Shown here: positions 35,901 to 48,167 of the stretch, one piece after another | Position numbering within the stretch: the stretch's first letter is position 1 | How the letters are laid out: every line of letters starts with the position of its first letter | Source of the DNA: Mesostigma viride | Lineage: Eukaryota > Streptophyta > Mesostigmatophyceae > Mesostigmatales > Mesostigmataceae | Direction: 5' to 3' | DNA: 64,000 bases | Assembly (NCBI GenBank): GCA_009746045.1 | Contig: RPFO01000106.1 | Coordinates: 177,501 to 241,500, forward strand | Notes under the pieces: generated by a model | The model's database searches: none | Told to the model about the DNA's origin: nothing | What the model saw: only the letters and a program-made list of their open reading frames with translations | Position numbers and translations under genes: made by a program

Positions 35901-38017
35901 GGGGAGACGGGGGCGGAGGCGGGGAGGAAGGCGGAGGCGGCGGGGACGGGGGGGGACGAGGGAGTTCCAGAGACGAGGGGTGCGGAGGTGGGGCCGGTGG
36001 CGGATGCGGCGGGGAGGAAGGCGGAGGCGGCGGGGAGGGGGGTGGAGGAGGTCGTTCCAGAGACGATGGCGGCGGAGGGGGACACGGGGGGAAGGCGGAG
36101 GCGGCGGGGAGGGGGTGGAGGAGGTCGTTCCCGAGACGATGGCGGCGGAGGGGGACACGGGGGGGAAGGCGGAGGCGGCGGGGAGGGGGGTGGAGGAGGT
36201 CGTTCCCGAGACGATGGCGACGGAGGGGGACACGGGGGGGAAGGCGGAGGCGGCGGGGAGGGGGGTGGGGGAGGGCGTTCCAGACTCGAGGCATGCGGAG
36301 GTGGGGCCGGGGGGAAGGCGGAGGCGGCGGGGAGGGGGTACGTGGAGGTGGTTGAGTTAGGGTCCTCCACCGATGAGGAGGACCGCGGCACGGTCATTGG
36401 GAAGCCAAAAAAGAGGAAGAGGAAGGTGGCTGAAAGTCAGGCATCGACGCCGGCGGCGAAGGAGGTAGTGGCGTCGCCAGGGCCGCAGACGAGGAGGAGG
36501 CGGGCTGCACAGCAGGCTGCGGAGACGTCGAACACGGGGGGGAAGGACGGAGATCCAGACTCGAGGGGTGTGGAGGTGGGGACGGGGGGCAAGGCGGAGG
36601 CGGCGGGTACGGGGGTGACGAGGAAGTTCCAGAGAGGATGGCGGCGGAGGGGGAGACGGGGGGGAAGGCGGAGGCGCTGCAGAAGGGGAAGCGTGGTGCG
36701 AGGCAGAGAGCGGAGGCGGCGATGAAGGTACTGGTGGTGGTCGATCCTCAGGCGAGTGCGGCGGCAGAGGGGACGGTGGGGAAGCCGCCAGGGCCAGAGT
36801 CGAGTGAGAAGGCAGCGGGGGTGAAGGCGGGAGACTGCGCCGATCTTCCCCTCGACCTTGCTCTGGATGATGATGATGCAGGGACAGGGCCACAGTCGAG
36901 TGAGAAGGCAGCGGGGGTGAAGGCGGGAGACTGCGCCGATCTTCCCGTCGACCTTGCTGGGGATGATGATGATGCAGGGACTGCCAGCCCTGTGGAGATC
37001 GATCGCACCACTGACCCGGCATTTCCGGCAGAGTGTCCTGGTCCCGACGAGGACTGCAGGCACTGCACGGAGAGTGCGGAACTGTTGAGAAAGCACGGTG
37101 AGCACAGGGTGAAGGCTGGCCGGGAGCACACGGGGAAATGGGGGGATAACAGCTGTGCCCCAGACGCTGCCATCGAGTTTGCCAACGCGGGAGCTGCGGT
37201 GGTGTCTGGTGGCGGGGTCGGGCTAGCACAGCTTCTCACGGGTCGAGCGAGGGGTCGCGCCCATGACCCCCAGCGATGCGAGCTGGGCACGTGCATCATC
37301 CGGTGGTTTATCGCTATCGATACAGAGCCGCGCAAGAATTACGAGCGGTGGCAGAAGAGGGTGCACAAAGGATGCGCTGATGCATTGCAGAAGCCGGTGG
37401 GCAAATTCCTGGGTGCTGGGCGCTGCTTGACGACTGTGATGTGGCATCTGCAGGGGTGCGACCTCCGCGAAGTAGGCCACACATGTCGCCCCACGGAGGA
37501 GCTGCTCGTGAAGCTTCCTATCGACTGCCACATGAAGTGCACGCCATCGCGACGCCATGGTGGACACTCCATCGCCGAGGCCATCCAGATGGCGCTGACC
37601 CAAGGGTGCGGCACCAACGGTAACACGTTGTGCACCCCTGGGTGCGCGGGTTTCCATGAACCCCCTGTACGAGTCTTCAAGACTGTCCCCTCCATGATCC
37701 CGGTCATGGACTTCTTCATGGAGACTCTGCCGGCAAAGACTGCGCACCAACTGCCGGAAGAGATCGTGGTACGCATCACGGTGGGGGGCGAAGAGCGTAA
37801 AAGGTACGAGGTGACTGCGTGGCTCTGCGCCGTCCTCGTGTATAAAGCGGAGAAGCACTGGCAGCTCCTACGGCGCGCTGGCAGGGCCGCGGCGTGGCGT
37901 GAAGTGGACAGTTTTGTTCACCCCAGGAACACCGTGCCCTTGGAAGGTGCAATTGGCGACAGGGCCAAGGACACGCTAGCCTGCATGTATATTGTGGCTG
38001 AGGCACACCCTGTTTAG
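32950..38017 (+). CDS. Ubiquitin-protease-like nuclear protein with acidic repeats, copy A (frame broken)
   Basis: Predicted exons are 32,950-33,036, 33,296-33,649, 33,826-34,101 and 35,342-38,017, with good donors (GTAAGT, GTGAGT, GTAGGC) and acceptors, all phase 0. Exon 2 ends in two copies of an ESDEGEEEVAQAVSGEKKKK repeat. Exon 4 opens with four 19-residue repeats (LATAGGLPKKRATGQ), then many copies of an acidic VPETMAEEGETG...GRKAEAAG repeat. A classic nuclear signal, KPKKRKRK, lies at about 36,406. The C-terminal 300 residues look like a papain-fold deubiquitinase: GDNSCAPDAAIEF as the Cys box and AVLVYKAEKHWQLL...AWREVDSFV as the His box, with Cys pairs between. In this copy G-tract length changes (about 35,779, 36,085, 36,610) break the frame inside the acidic repeats, though the protease-like part from 36,638 is open. 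Assignment to the USP family is inference. Confidence 0.45.
34531..35255 (+). repeat. 30-bp minisatellite in intron 3 of the protease-like gene, copy A
   Basis: About 24 head-to-tail units of TGTAATGGGGTGCTGGCATG plus C(A/G)TGGATGG(G/T), with an exact 30-bp period. It lies between a donor at 34,102 and an acceptor at 35,340-35,341, inside the predicted third intron. Because 30 is a multiple of three, all frames are open and give MGCWHAW- or ACMDGCN-type repeat translations. A poly-G run precedes it at 34,448. Confidence 0.95.
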
Positions 38018-38102
38018 GTGTTCACCATGCACGCATGTATCCTGGGCTTCCCGGCTTTGTCTCAATAGCTGCAGCTCCAGTTTCATCCTGTCATGGCCTG
38101 AC

Positions 38103-39472
38103 ACTCTGCTGCCGACCAATACATCGATGGTTTACTGACTGTCTTGATCGCAGTGCTAATGTATGGCGCGTGACCATCATAACTGAACGGTCCCTGGGGT
38201 TTGTCGAGCGTTGCCTGCGTGTGGTCTCGCTGTGCGTCTCTGGCCCTTGCACCGCAGGCGCAAACATCTATAGCTGGCCCGAGCAAGTTTCGATCAAAAG
38301 CCCGTCCAAAGGGTGTCAGAGCACATCCAACTGTTGGAGAGACTGGCGGTAATCAAAGTACATGCCTTGACGCATTGCAGGCCGTCCGGCCTAACTTTTT
38401 GTAAGCATGTCACAGCTGGTAATGGGCCATGGAGAAGCCCAGGCAGAGGTGGCGGGGGACGCGAGAGGAGAGTGATGAGGGCGAGGAAGAGGTTGCGCAG
38501 TGCGTCAGCGGTGAGAAGAAGAAGAAAGGGGAACCGAGGAGAAAGTGTATGAAGGGCGAGGAAGAGGTTGCGCAAAGGCGGTCATGTCGGTGAGAAGAAG
38601 AAGAAGAAGAATGGGAGGAGTTCACCGTTATTTGGTTGCGGTGAGTTCCCCTTTGCTTCTTCATGTGCCTGCACGTGTACTGGATGTTTTGTATACTACT
38701 ACGAAGTTAGAGTGAGCATGAACGGCAATGCTGGACTATGTGTGGACTGTTCTTCTCATGTGTTGTTTGCTTGTAAACCGAGTTGCTGTGCTGAATTTGG
38801 TGGCATATGCCTTGACATGTGTGCAGAGGAGGCAACTAAACGCGGGCGTCCGTTATTGGAGCGGCAGTGTCTGAAGGAGGATGCGAGGACCCAGTGGGTG
38901 GCGTGCTCGCAGGCGGCAGCTGTACGGAGAAGGGTTTGTTCGGGAAGACCTGGGGATGCACTTGTCCTGGACGCGCGGTTCGTGTGTCAGATGAATTCTG
39001 GCATACCTGCGCAGTGGCGTCGTTGCCAAGGGCTGCCAGTGGCGGCTGCGTTGGTTACTGCGGGGGAGGGCTCCTTCGGGCCGCGCATCGCTGGCAACAT
39101 GGCACTGTCTGGTCAGGTAGGCGACTGTGTGATTGCTTGTTGCATGCAACATGTTGACGTACCATCTTTATTTGGCATATGGAACTGCGCTTGATTACTT
39201 ATTCATATGTGACAGCAAAGATGTGGCCCTGTGCTTCTCTCCCTGCTGGTTGGATGTAAATGTTAGGTCACAGCACATGCGAATATCGGCTGTCCCCTGC
39301 TTTGCTGATACTGCATGAAATGACTCAATGCGTAAGCCCGCTTTCTCTCAGCATGAATCTGTGGCACGAGAGGGGTGAGGGGGGGCGGCATCGGACAAGA
39401 TGCTGAAGAGAATGTAGAAGTGCAAACAGATGGGAGGGGAACAAAGTTACATTGTGGCAAGGAGACGTGTCC

Positions 39473-39526
<54 letters not shown>

Positions 39527-41130
39527 AGAATTGGAATTGAGTAGGAGGACCGCCAGATGGTATGGGCAACAAGGAAAACGGAAAGAATTGTGGGTGTAAT
39601 GGGGTGCTGGCATGCATGGATGGGTGTAATGGGGTGCTGGCATTGCGTGGATGGGTGTAATGGGGTGCTGGCATGCGTGGATTGGGTGTAATGGGGTGCT
39701 GGCATGCGTGGATGGGTGTAATGGGGGGTGCTGCTATTGCGTGGGATGGTTGTAATGGGGTGCTGCTAATGCATGGATGGGTGTATATGGGGTGCTGGCA
39801 TGCATGGATGGTTGTAATGGGGTGCTGGCATTGCATGGATTGGGTGTAATGGGGTGCTTGGCATGCCAATGGATGGTTGTAAATGGGTCTGGCAATGCGT
39901 GAATGGGTTGTAATGAGGGTGCTTGCAATGCGTGGATGGGTGTAATGGGAAATGTTGCTGCATGCGTGGATGGGTGTAAATGGGGGTGCTGGCATGCATG
40001 GATGGGTGTCAGGGGTGCTGGCATGCATGGATGGTTGTAATGGGGTGCTGCATGCGTGGTGGGTGTAATGGGGTGCTTGGCATGCGTGATGGGTGTAAAA
40101 TGGTGTGCTTGGGCATGCGTGGATGGGTGTAAATGGGGTGCTGGCAATGCCATGGATGGGTGTCATGGGGTGCTGGGCATGCATGGAGTGGTTGTAATGG
40201 GGTGCTGGCATGCAATGGATGGGTGTAATGGGGTGGCTGGCATGCATGGATTGGTTGTAATGGGGGTGCTTGGGCATGCATGGATGGGTGTAATGGGGTG
40301 CTGGCATGCGTGGATGGGTGTAATGGGGGTGCTGGCATGCATGGATGGGTGTAAGGAGATGAATACGCGCATCCTTTTTGCGCGGGGTCCTTCAACCTTT
40401 CCCCTGCTCCTTGTTTTTTAACTTTATTTCTGTGGGAATGCAGCTGGGAGGGCATCGCACATGCATTGGAGTAATGGCTGCCACTTGGGCAGCCAGGACA
40501 TGCGACCACTGGGTTCGCGCTCCGCGAGGGCCTGGCAACGGAAGGGATGATCTGCCGAAGAAGCGGGCCATCAGGGCAGCCCCGCGAGGGCCTGGCAACG
40601 GCAGGGGGACTGCCGAAGAAGCGGGCCACAGGGCAAGGCCCCGCGAGGCCTGGCAACGGCAGGGGGACTGCCGAAGAAGCGGGCCACAGGGCAAGCCCCG
40701 CGGGGCCTGGCAACGGCAGGGAGACTGACGGGAGGAGGGAGGGAGGAGGGGGAGGGAGGGAGGGAGGGAGGGAGGGAGGGAGGAGAGGAGGGAGGGAGGG
40801 AGGGAGGGAGGAGGGAGGGAGGGAGGGAGGGAGGGAGGAGGGAGGGAGGAGGGAGGGAGGGAGGGGGGGGGAGGGAGGGAGGGGGGAGGGGGGGGAGGGA
40901 GGGAGGGAGGGAGGGAGGGAGGGAGGGAGGGAGGGAGGGAGGGGGGAGGAGGGAGGGAGGGAGGGAGGGAGGGAGGGAGGGAGGGGGAGGGAGGGAGGGA
41001 GGGAGGGAGGTGGGTGGGTGGTGGGTGGGTGGGTGGGTGGGTGGGTGGGTGGTGGGTGGGTGGGTGGGTGGGTGGGTGGGTGGGATGGATGGATGTGGAT
41101 GGATGGATGGTGGGTGGGTGTGGGTGGGTG
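38103..41130. repeat. Partial, indel-ridden third copy of the duplicated segment (copy B)
   Basis: 38,103-40,728 follows copy A 33,148-35,620 base for base, except for single-base insertions and deletions every 15-25 bases, a poly-G expanded to more than 40 G (39,477-39,523), and a damaged 30-bp minisatellite. At 40,728 it jumps from the middle of the 57-bp coding repeat straight into a GGGA/GGGT array (40,730-41,130) that leads into copy C. No gene in it is readable. The error pattern is that of raw long-read sequence, and I treat the region as probably not real in this form. Confidence 0.85.
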
Positions 41131-41139
41131 GTGGACTAC

Positions 41140-42156
41140 TTACACAATCACTGGGCAAACGCTATCTGCGAGACCCTGGTTGCCCAGTCGCCTTGCCGTG
41201 CTGATGCCCTTGAAAAAAATGCGGCGATTTTCCACCTGGTACGCGGCACCAGCATGCACATGTGCTCCATGCCATAAAACAACATCACCAGGATTGAGCA
41301 TCACCTCAGTTTTTCCCTCCCCCCTCTTGGAGATGTCCCTCTTCCTATAATGGCGGATACTATTGTCGTACGAAACCCAACGTGTGTCGGGTTGTACAGC
41401 GATGATGCAACTTACTGGGAAGTATACCTCCCATGCCAAAACTTCACGTGTAAGATCGGAATGGGGCCCTTGTTCTTTGCAGTTAGCCAGGCTTCGGAGC
41501 ACCAGCAACTCACGTGGCTTAGGCACGTAGGACATGTCCAGCGCAGCATGCAGGATCTTGACCGCCAATCCCAAGACGAGCTTCCCAAACGGGCTGTCTT
41601 CGTCGATAAGGGCTTGGCTACGTTGCTTTGGAGGGAATGAAAACGTCTTGGTGTTCTCGTTGTACTTCCGAAAAATTCTGTCAAATTTAGTATCCGGCAT
41701 GTCTTGCGCAGCATTCAGCATCTGCACGCGTACTTCCTCGCTTACGATGCCTCGTATGACAGTGTATCCCCTCTCCCTGATATCCGCCGCACACTTCTTT
41801 TGTAAAGGGGTTTCGGCAATGTTCCTCTCACGCAATGCCACGTTTTCAATCGCCTTTTCCCCGGCATTCTTCCGGTTGCCCACACGGTGGTTCTCTTCGG
41901 CTTTCAATGCGGCGGGCGTTTTTTTCTTGGCAGGAACCTTCTTGGCCGCCTCCCGCCTTGCTTTTTGCCTTTCCGCCTGCTGCTTCCTATATGCCAGCAA
42001 TCCACCAGCCCTCTTGATAGCAGCTTTCTGGTCGATGTCGCGCCACCTGTTTGCCTTCATGATGTTGGCTTGCATCTTCTTCATGGCTTTGCACGCCTTG
42101 GCGACTTCCTGCTCACTTGCCAAGTCGGATTCCAACATTACTACGGAATCCATCAT
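41140..42156 (-). CDS. 2OG-Fe(II) dioxygenase-like protein, copy C
   Basis: The predicted protein is identical to that of copy A over all 338 residues, including H232-x-D234, the distal HVHAG histidines and the RR pair at 311-312. The start is the ATG at 42,156. It is divergent from the second protease-like gene with an 867-bp gap. Identity at every codon means either a very recent duplication or the same locus assembled twice. Confidence 0.58.
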   Translation of the reverse strand: MMDSVVMLESDLASEQEVAKACKAMKKMQANIMKANRWRDIDQKAAIKRAGGLLAYRKQQAERQKARREAAKKVPAKKKTPAALKAEENHRVGNRKNAGEKAIENVALRERNIAETPLQKKCAADIRERGYTVIRGIVSEEVRVQMLNAAQDMPDTKFDRIFRKYNENTKTFSFPPKQRSQALIDEDSPFGKLVLGLAVKILHAALDMSYVPKPRELLVLRSLANCKEQGPHSDLTREVLAWEVYFPVSCIIAVQPDTRWVSYDNSIRHYRKRDISKRGEGKTEVMLNPGDVVLWHGAHVHAGAAYQVENRRIFFKGISTARRLGNQGLADSVCPVIV

Positions 42157-42284
42157 AGACCGGCAAAGAACAACAGGGTTCAAAAGCAACCGATAATATG
42201 TAAAGGCTGTATCGATCGGGAGGACTTCCGCCGTGCAGCGACAGCTATACCAACCTTGAGGACAACATTGACATTATTAATTTA

Positions 42285-42808
42285 CGAGCTGCCAGGACAA
42301 CAGCGGGTCGCTGCGTGCCTGCCGCCAGAAGGATCGAGGGGGGTGGTACACAAATACCGTACAGGTGGTACACAACTGCAGCCAGGACAACAGCGAGTCG
42401 CTGCGTACCTGCCGTGGGAAGGAGCGGGGTGGTACACAAATACCGTACAGGTGGTACACAACTGCAGCCAGGACAACAGCGAGTCGCTGCGTACCTGCCG
42501 TGGGAAGGAGCGGGGTGGTACACAAATACCGTACAGGTGGTACACAACTGCAGCCAGGACAACAGCGAGTCGCTGCGTACCTGCCGTGGGAAGGAGCGGG
42601 GTGGTACACAAATACCGTACAGGTGGTACACAACTGCAGCCAGGACCACAGCGAGTCGCTGCGTACCTGCCGTGGGAAGGAGGGAGGTGGTACACAAAAA
42701 CCGTACAGGTGGTACACAACTGCAGCCAGGACCACAGCGAGTCGCTGCGTACCTGCCGTGGGAAGGAGCGGGGTGGTACACAAATACCGTACAGGTGGTA
42801 CACGCACT
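42285..42808 (-). repeat. 86-bp tandem repeat array, locus 3
   Basis: Six units, the same order of unit variants as at 32.2-32.7 kb (including the GGAGGGAGGTGG variant and the two CCAGGACCACAG variants near the right end). One extra G lies at the left edge. It is in the divergent promoter region of copy C. Confidence 0.95.
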
Positions 42809-43022
42809 CGATCGATCGGGTGCCATGCTGGCAATTGTAAGATGCATCGTGTATGATGTATTTAGGTAGTGGCACGCAAATGCATGGTTGTACAGTGCAG
42901 TGACAGCAGTACAGGCAGAGGTAATGAGGTATCAACATCTGTCCCCCCGATCACGTGAGCCTGAGGTAATTATTGGATCACGTTAACGGTAATTACCTTG
43001 CAGGCAGTACGCAACCGTAGCA

Positions 43023-46000
43023 ATGGCCGCTAAAGATTGTCGATCCGTTTGGGAGTCACAACAGTATGTATCCGCGATGGAATATGCGCGCAGCAATTTC
43101 CACGTGGTGGTAAGTTCCTTCATGAGTATTCACATTGTAGTCTTGCTTGTGATTCATCGGCGGGTATATGTATCTGATGGGTAACAATGTCCCGTTGGAA
43201 GCACCGTGTCGGGTCGCGGGGTGCTGCCGACCAATACATCGATGGTTACTGACTGTCTTTGATCGCAGTGCTAATGATGGCGCGTGACCATCATAACTGA
43301 ACGGTCCTGGGTTTGTCGAGCGGTTGCCTGCGTGTGTCTCGCTGTGCGTCTCTGCCCTTGCACCGCAGGCGCAACAGTATAAGCTGCCCGAGCAATTCGA
43401 TCAAGCGTCCAAAGGGTGTCAGAGCACATCCAACTGGGAGAGACTGGCGGTATCAAAGTACATGCTTGACGCATTGCAGGGCCGTCGGGCTACTTTTTGT
43501 AAGCATGTCACAGCTGGTAATGAGGCCATGGAGAAGCCCGGAGAGGTGGCGGGGACCGAGGAGAGTGATGAGGGCGAGGAAGAGGTTGCGCAGGCGGTCA
43601 GCGGTGAGAAGAAGAAGAAGGGGACCGAGGAGAGTGATGAGGGCGAGGAAGAGGTTGCGCAGGCGGTCAGCGGTGAGAAGAAGAAGAAGAAGAATGGGAA
43701 GGAGTCACCGTATTTGGTTGCGGTGAGTTCCCCTTTGCTTCTTCATGTGCTGCACGTGTACATGGATGTTTGTATACTACTACGAAGTTAGAGGAAGCAT
43801 GAACGGCAATGCTGGACATGTGTGGACTGTTCTTCTCATGTGTTGTTGCTGTAAACCGTTGCTGTGCTGATTTGTGCATATCCTTGACATGTGTGCAGAG
43901 GAGGCAACTAACGCGGGCGGTCCGTTATTGGAGCGGCAAGTGTCTGAAGGAGATGCAGGACCCAGTGGGTGCGTGCTCGCAGGCGGCAGCTGTACCTGGA
44001 GAAGGGTTGTCGGGAACACCGGGGGATGCACTTGTCCTGGACGCCGCGGCGTTGTGTCAGATGATCTGCAACCGCGCAGTGGCGTCGTTGCCCCACGTGG
44101 CGGCTGCGTTGGTTACTGCGGGGGAGGGCTCCTTCGGGCCGCGCATGCTGGCACACATGGCACTGTCTGCTCAGGTAGGCGACTGTGTGATTGCTTGTTG
44201 CATGCAACATGTTGACGACAATCTTTATTTGCATATGGGAACAGCGCGTTGATTACTTATTCATATGTGACAGCAAAATGTGGCCTGTGCTTTCTCTCCC
44301 TGCTGGTGGATGTAATGTTAGGCACAGCACATGCGAATATCGGCTGTCCTCTTTGCTGATACTGCATGAATGACTCAATGCGTAACCCGCTTTCTCTCAG
44401 CACTGAATCTGTGGCACGAGAGGGGTGAGGGGGGCGGCATCGGACAAGATGCTGAAGAGATGTAGAATCAAACAGATGGGAGGGGAAGCCAAAGTTACAT
44501 GTGCAAGGAGACGTGTCCAGGGGGGGGGGGGGGGGGGCAGAGAATTGGAATTGAGTAGGAGGACAGCCAGATGGTATGGGCAACAGGACGGAAAGAATGT
44601 GGGTGTAATGGGGTGCTGGCATGCATGGATGGGTGTAATGGGGTGCTGGCATGCGTGGATGGGTGTAATGGGGTGCTGGCATGCGTGGATGGGTGTAATG
44701 GGGTGCTGGCATGCGTGGATGGGTGTAATGGGGTGCTGGCATGCGTGGATGGTTGTAATGGGGTGCTGGCATGCATGGATGGGTGTAATGGGGTGCTGGC
44801 ATGCATGGATGGTTGTAATGGGGTGCTGGCATGCATGGATGGGTGTAATGGGGTGCTGGCATGCATGGATGGTTGTAATGGGGTGCTGGCATGCGTGGAT
44901 GGGTGTAATGGGGTGCTGGCATGCGTGGATGGGTGTAATGGGGTGCTGGCATGCGTGGATGGGTGTAATGGGGTGCTGGCATGCATGGATGGGTGTCATG
45001 GGGTGCTGGCATGCATGGATGGTTGTAATGGGGTGCTGGCATGCGTGGATGGGTGTAATGGGGTGCTGGCATGCGTGGATGGGTGTAATGGGGTGCTGGC
45101 ATGCGTGGATGGGTGTAATGGGGTGCTGGCATGCATGGATGGGTGTCATGGGGTGCTGGCATGCATGGATGGTTGTAATGGGGTGCTGGCATGCATGGAT
45201 GGGTGTAATGGGGTGCTGGCATGCATGGATGGTTGTAATGGGGTGCTGGCATGCATGGATGGGTGTAATGGGGTGCTGGCATGCGTGGATGGGTGTAATG
45301 GGGTGCTGGCATGCATGGATGGGTGTAATGGAAGAGAATACGCATCCTTTTTGCCGGGGTCCTTACACCTTTCCCCTAGACTCCTTGTTTTACTTTATTC
45401 TGTGGGAACATGCAGCTGGGAGGCATCCACATGCATGGAGTAACGGCTCCACTTGGGCAGCCAGGACATGCGACCACTGGGCCGCTCCGCGAGGGCCTGG
45501 CAACGGAAGGGAGACTGCCGAAGAAGCGGGCCACAGGGCAGCCCCGCGAGGGCCTGGCAACGGCAGGGGGACTGCCGAAGAAGCGGGCCACAGGGCAGCC
45601 CCGCGAGGGCCTGGCAACGGCAGGGGGACTGCCGAAGAAGCGGGCCACAGGGCAGCCCCGCGAGGGCCTGGCAACGGCAGGGAGACTGACGAAGAAGCAG
45701 GCCACAGGGCAGCCGGGGAGGGCGGCACAGAGGCCGGGGGCGGAGGCGGAGGTGGCGGGGAGGGGGGTGGAGGAGGGAGTTCCAGAGACGATGGCGGAGG
45801 AGGGGGAGACGGGGCCGGAGGCGGGGAGGAAGGCGGAGGCGGCGGGGACGGGGGGGACGAGGGAGTTCTAGAGACGATGGCGGAGGAGGGGGAGACGGGG
45901 GCGGAGGCGGGGAGGAAGGCGGAGGCGGCGGGGACGGGGGGGACGAGGGAGTTCTAGAGACGATGGCGGAGGAGGGGGAGACGGGGGCGGAGGCGGGGAG

Positions 46001-48092
46001 GAAGGCGGAGGCGGCGGGGACGGGGGGGACGAGGGAGTTCCAGAGACGAGGGGTGCGGAGGTGGGGCCGGTGGCGGATGCGGCGGGGAGGAAGGCGGAGG
46101 CGGCGGGGAGGGGGGTGGAGGAGGTCGTTCCAGAGACGATGGCGGCGGAGGGGGACACGGGGGGGAAGGCGGAGGCGGCGGGGAGGGGGTGGAGGAGGTC
46201 GTTCCCGAGACGATGGCGGCGGAGGGGGACACGGGGGGGAAGGCGGAGGCGGCGGGGAGGGGGGTGGAGGAGGTCGTTCCCGAGACGATGGCGACGGAGG
46301 GGGACACGGGGGGGAAGGCGGAGGCGGCGGGGAGGGGGGTGGGGGAGGGCGTTCCAGACTCGAGGCATGCGGAGGTGGGGCCGGGGGGAAGGCGGAGGCG
46401 GCGGGGAGGGGGTACGTGGAGGTGGTTGAGTTAGGGTCCTCCACCGATGAGGAGGACCGCGGCACGGTCATTGGGAAGCCAAAAAAGAGGAAGAGGAAGG
46501 TGGCTGAAAGTCAGGCATCGACGCCGGCGGCGAAGGAGGTAGTGGCGTCGCCAGGGCCGCAGACGAGGAGGAGGCGGGCTGCACAGCAGGCTGCGGAGAC
46601 GTCGAACACGGGGGGGAAGGACGGAGATCCAGACTCGAGGGGTGTGGAGGTGGGGACGGGGGGCAAGGCGGAGGCGGCGGGTACGGGGGGTGACGAGGAA
46701 GTTCCAGAGAGGATGGCGGCGGAGGGGGAGACGGGGGGGAAGGCGGAGGCGCTGCAGAAGGGGAAGCGTGGTGCGAGGCAGAGAGCGGAGGCGGCGATGA
46801 AGGTACTGGTGGTGGTCGATCCTCAGGCGAGTGCGGCGGCAGAGGGGACGGTGGGGAAGCCGCCAGGGCCAGAGTCGAGTGAGAAGGCAGCGGGGGTGAA
46901 GGCGGGAGACTGCGCCGATCTTCCCCTCGACCTTGCTCTGGATGATGATGATGCAGGGACAGGGCCACAGTCGAGTGAGAAGGCAGCGGGGGTGAAGGCG
47001 GGAGACTGCGCCGATCTTCCCGTCGACCTTGCTGGGGATGATGATGATGCAGGGACTGCCAGCCCTGTGGAGATCGATCGCACCACTGACCCGGCATTTC
47101 CGGCAGAGTGTCCTGGTCCCGACGAGGACTGCAGGCACTGCACGGAGAGTGCGGAACTGTTGAGAAAGCACGGTGAGCACAGGGTGAAGGCTGGCCGGGA
47201 GCACACGGGGAAATGGGGGGATAACAGCTGTGCCCCAGACGCTGCCATCGAGTTTGCCAACGCGGGAGCTGCGGTGGTGTCTGGTGGCGGGGTCGGGCTA
47301 GCACAGCTTCTCACGGGTCGAGCGAGGGGTCGCGCCCATGACCCCCAGCGATGCGAGCTGGGCACGTGCATCATCCGGTGGTTTATCGCTATCGATACAG
47401 AGCCGCGCAAGAATTACGAGCGGTGGCAGAAGAGGGTGCACAAAGGATGCGCTGATGCATTGCAGAAGCCGGTGGGCAAATTCCTGGGTGCTGGGCGCTG
47501 CTTGACGACTGTGATGTGGCATCTGCAGGGGTGCGACCTCCGCGAAGTAGGCCACACATGTCGCCCCACGGAGGAGCTGCTCGTGAAGCTTCCTATCGAC
47601 TGCCACATGAAGTGCACGCCATCGCGACGCCATGGTGGACACTCCATCGCCGAGGCCATCCAGATGGCGCTGACCCAAGGGTGCGGCACCAACGGTAACA
47701 CGTTGTGCACCCCTGGGTGCGCGGGTTTCCATGAACCCCCTGTACGAGTCTTCAAGACTGTCCCCTCCATGATCCCGGTCATGGACTTCTTCATGGAGAC
47801 TCTGCCGGCAAAGACTGCGCACCAACTGCCGGAAGAGATCGTGGTACGCATCACGGTGGGGGGCGAAGAGCGTAAAAGGTACGAGGTGACTGCGTGGCTC
47901 TGCGCCGTCCTCGTGTATAAAGCGGAGAAGCACTGGCAGCTCCTACGGCGCGCTGGCAGGGCCGCGGCGTGGCGTGAAGTGGACAGTTTTGTTCACCCCA
48001 GGAACACCGTGCCCTTGGAAGGTGCAATTGGCGACAGGGCCAAGGACACGCTAGCCTGCATGTATATTGTGGCTGAGGCACACCCTGTTTAG
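43023..48092 (+). CDS. Ubiquitin-protease-like nuclear protein with acidic repeats, copy C
   Basis: Exons as in copy A: 43,023-43,109, 43,369-43,722, 43,899-44,174 and 45,416-48,092. The longest single frame here, 45,963-48,092, covers the later repeats, the KPKKRKRK nuclear signal (about 46,480) and the whole C-terminal protease-like domain (GDNSCAPDAAIEF to KHWQLL...AWREVDSFV). It runs through a G tract at about 46,686 that is one base shorter in copy A and breaks the frame there. Earlier in exon 4 the frame is still broken at G tracts near 45,852, 45,935 and 46,025. Two 28-residue acidic direct repeats (EKAAGVKAGDCADLP) lie at about 46,870-47,050. If expressed, this is a nuclear protein with a catalytic cysteine candidate, possibly a deubiquitinase. 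Family and activity are inferred from motif order only. Confidence 0.45.
44605..45330 (+). repeat. 30-bp minisatellite in intron 3 of the protease-like gene, copy C
   Basis: Same unit and same succession of A/G and G/T variants as 34,531-35,255, with no unit gained or lost that I can see. A minisatellite of this length normally changes rapidly, so this argues that copies A and C are extremely recent or one locus. Confidence 0.95.
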
Positions 48093-48167
48093 GTGTTCAC
48101 CATGCACGCATGTATCCTGGGCTTCCCGGCTTTGTCTCAATAGCTGCAGCTCCAGTTTCATCCTGTC

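Larger units (their letters stand above)
31050..38105. repeat. 7-kb duplicated segment, copy A
   Basis: Matches 41,122-48,180 (copy C) with an offset of 72 to 75 bp. The only differences I see are lengths of homopolymers and short repeats, such as a G tract at about 32,268, the poly-G at 34,448 and several G tracts at 35.9-36.7 kb. I see no base substitutions. It contains the dioxygenase-like and protease-like genes. Its right junction (GCCTGACACTC then TGCTGCCGACC) leads directly into the noisy partial copy B. Confidence 0.9.

Noticed and set aside
38568-39194. Separate gene in copy B
   Set aside because: The frames are fragments of the protease-like gene exons disrupted by dense indels.
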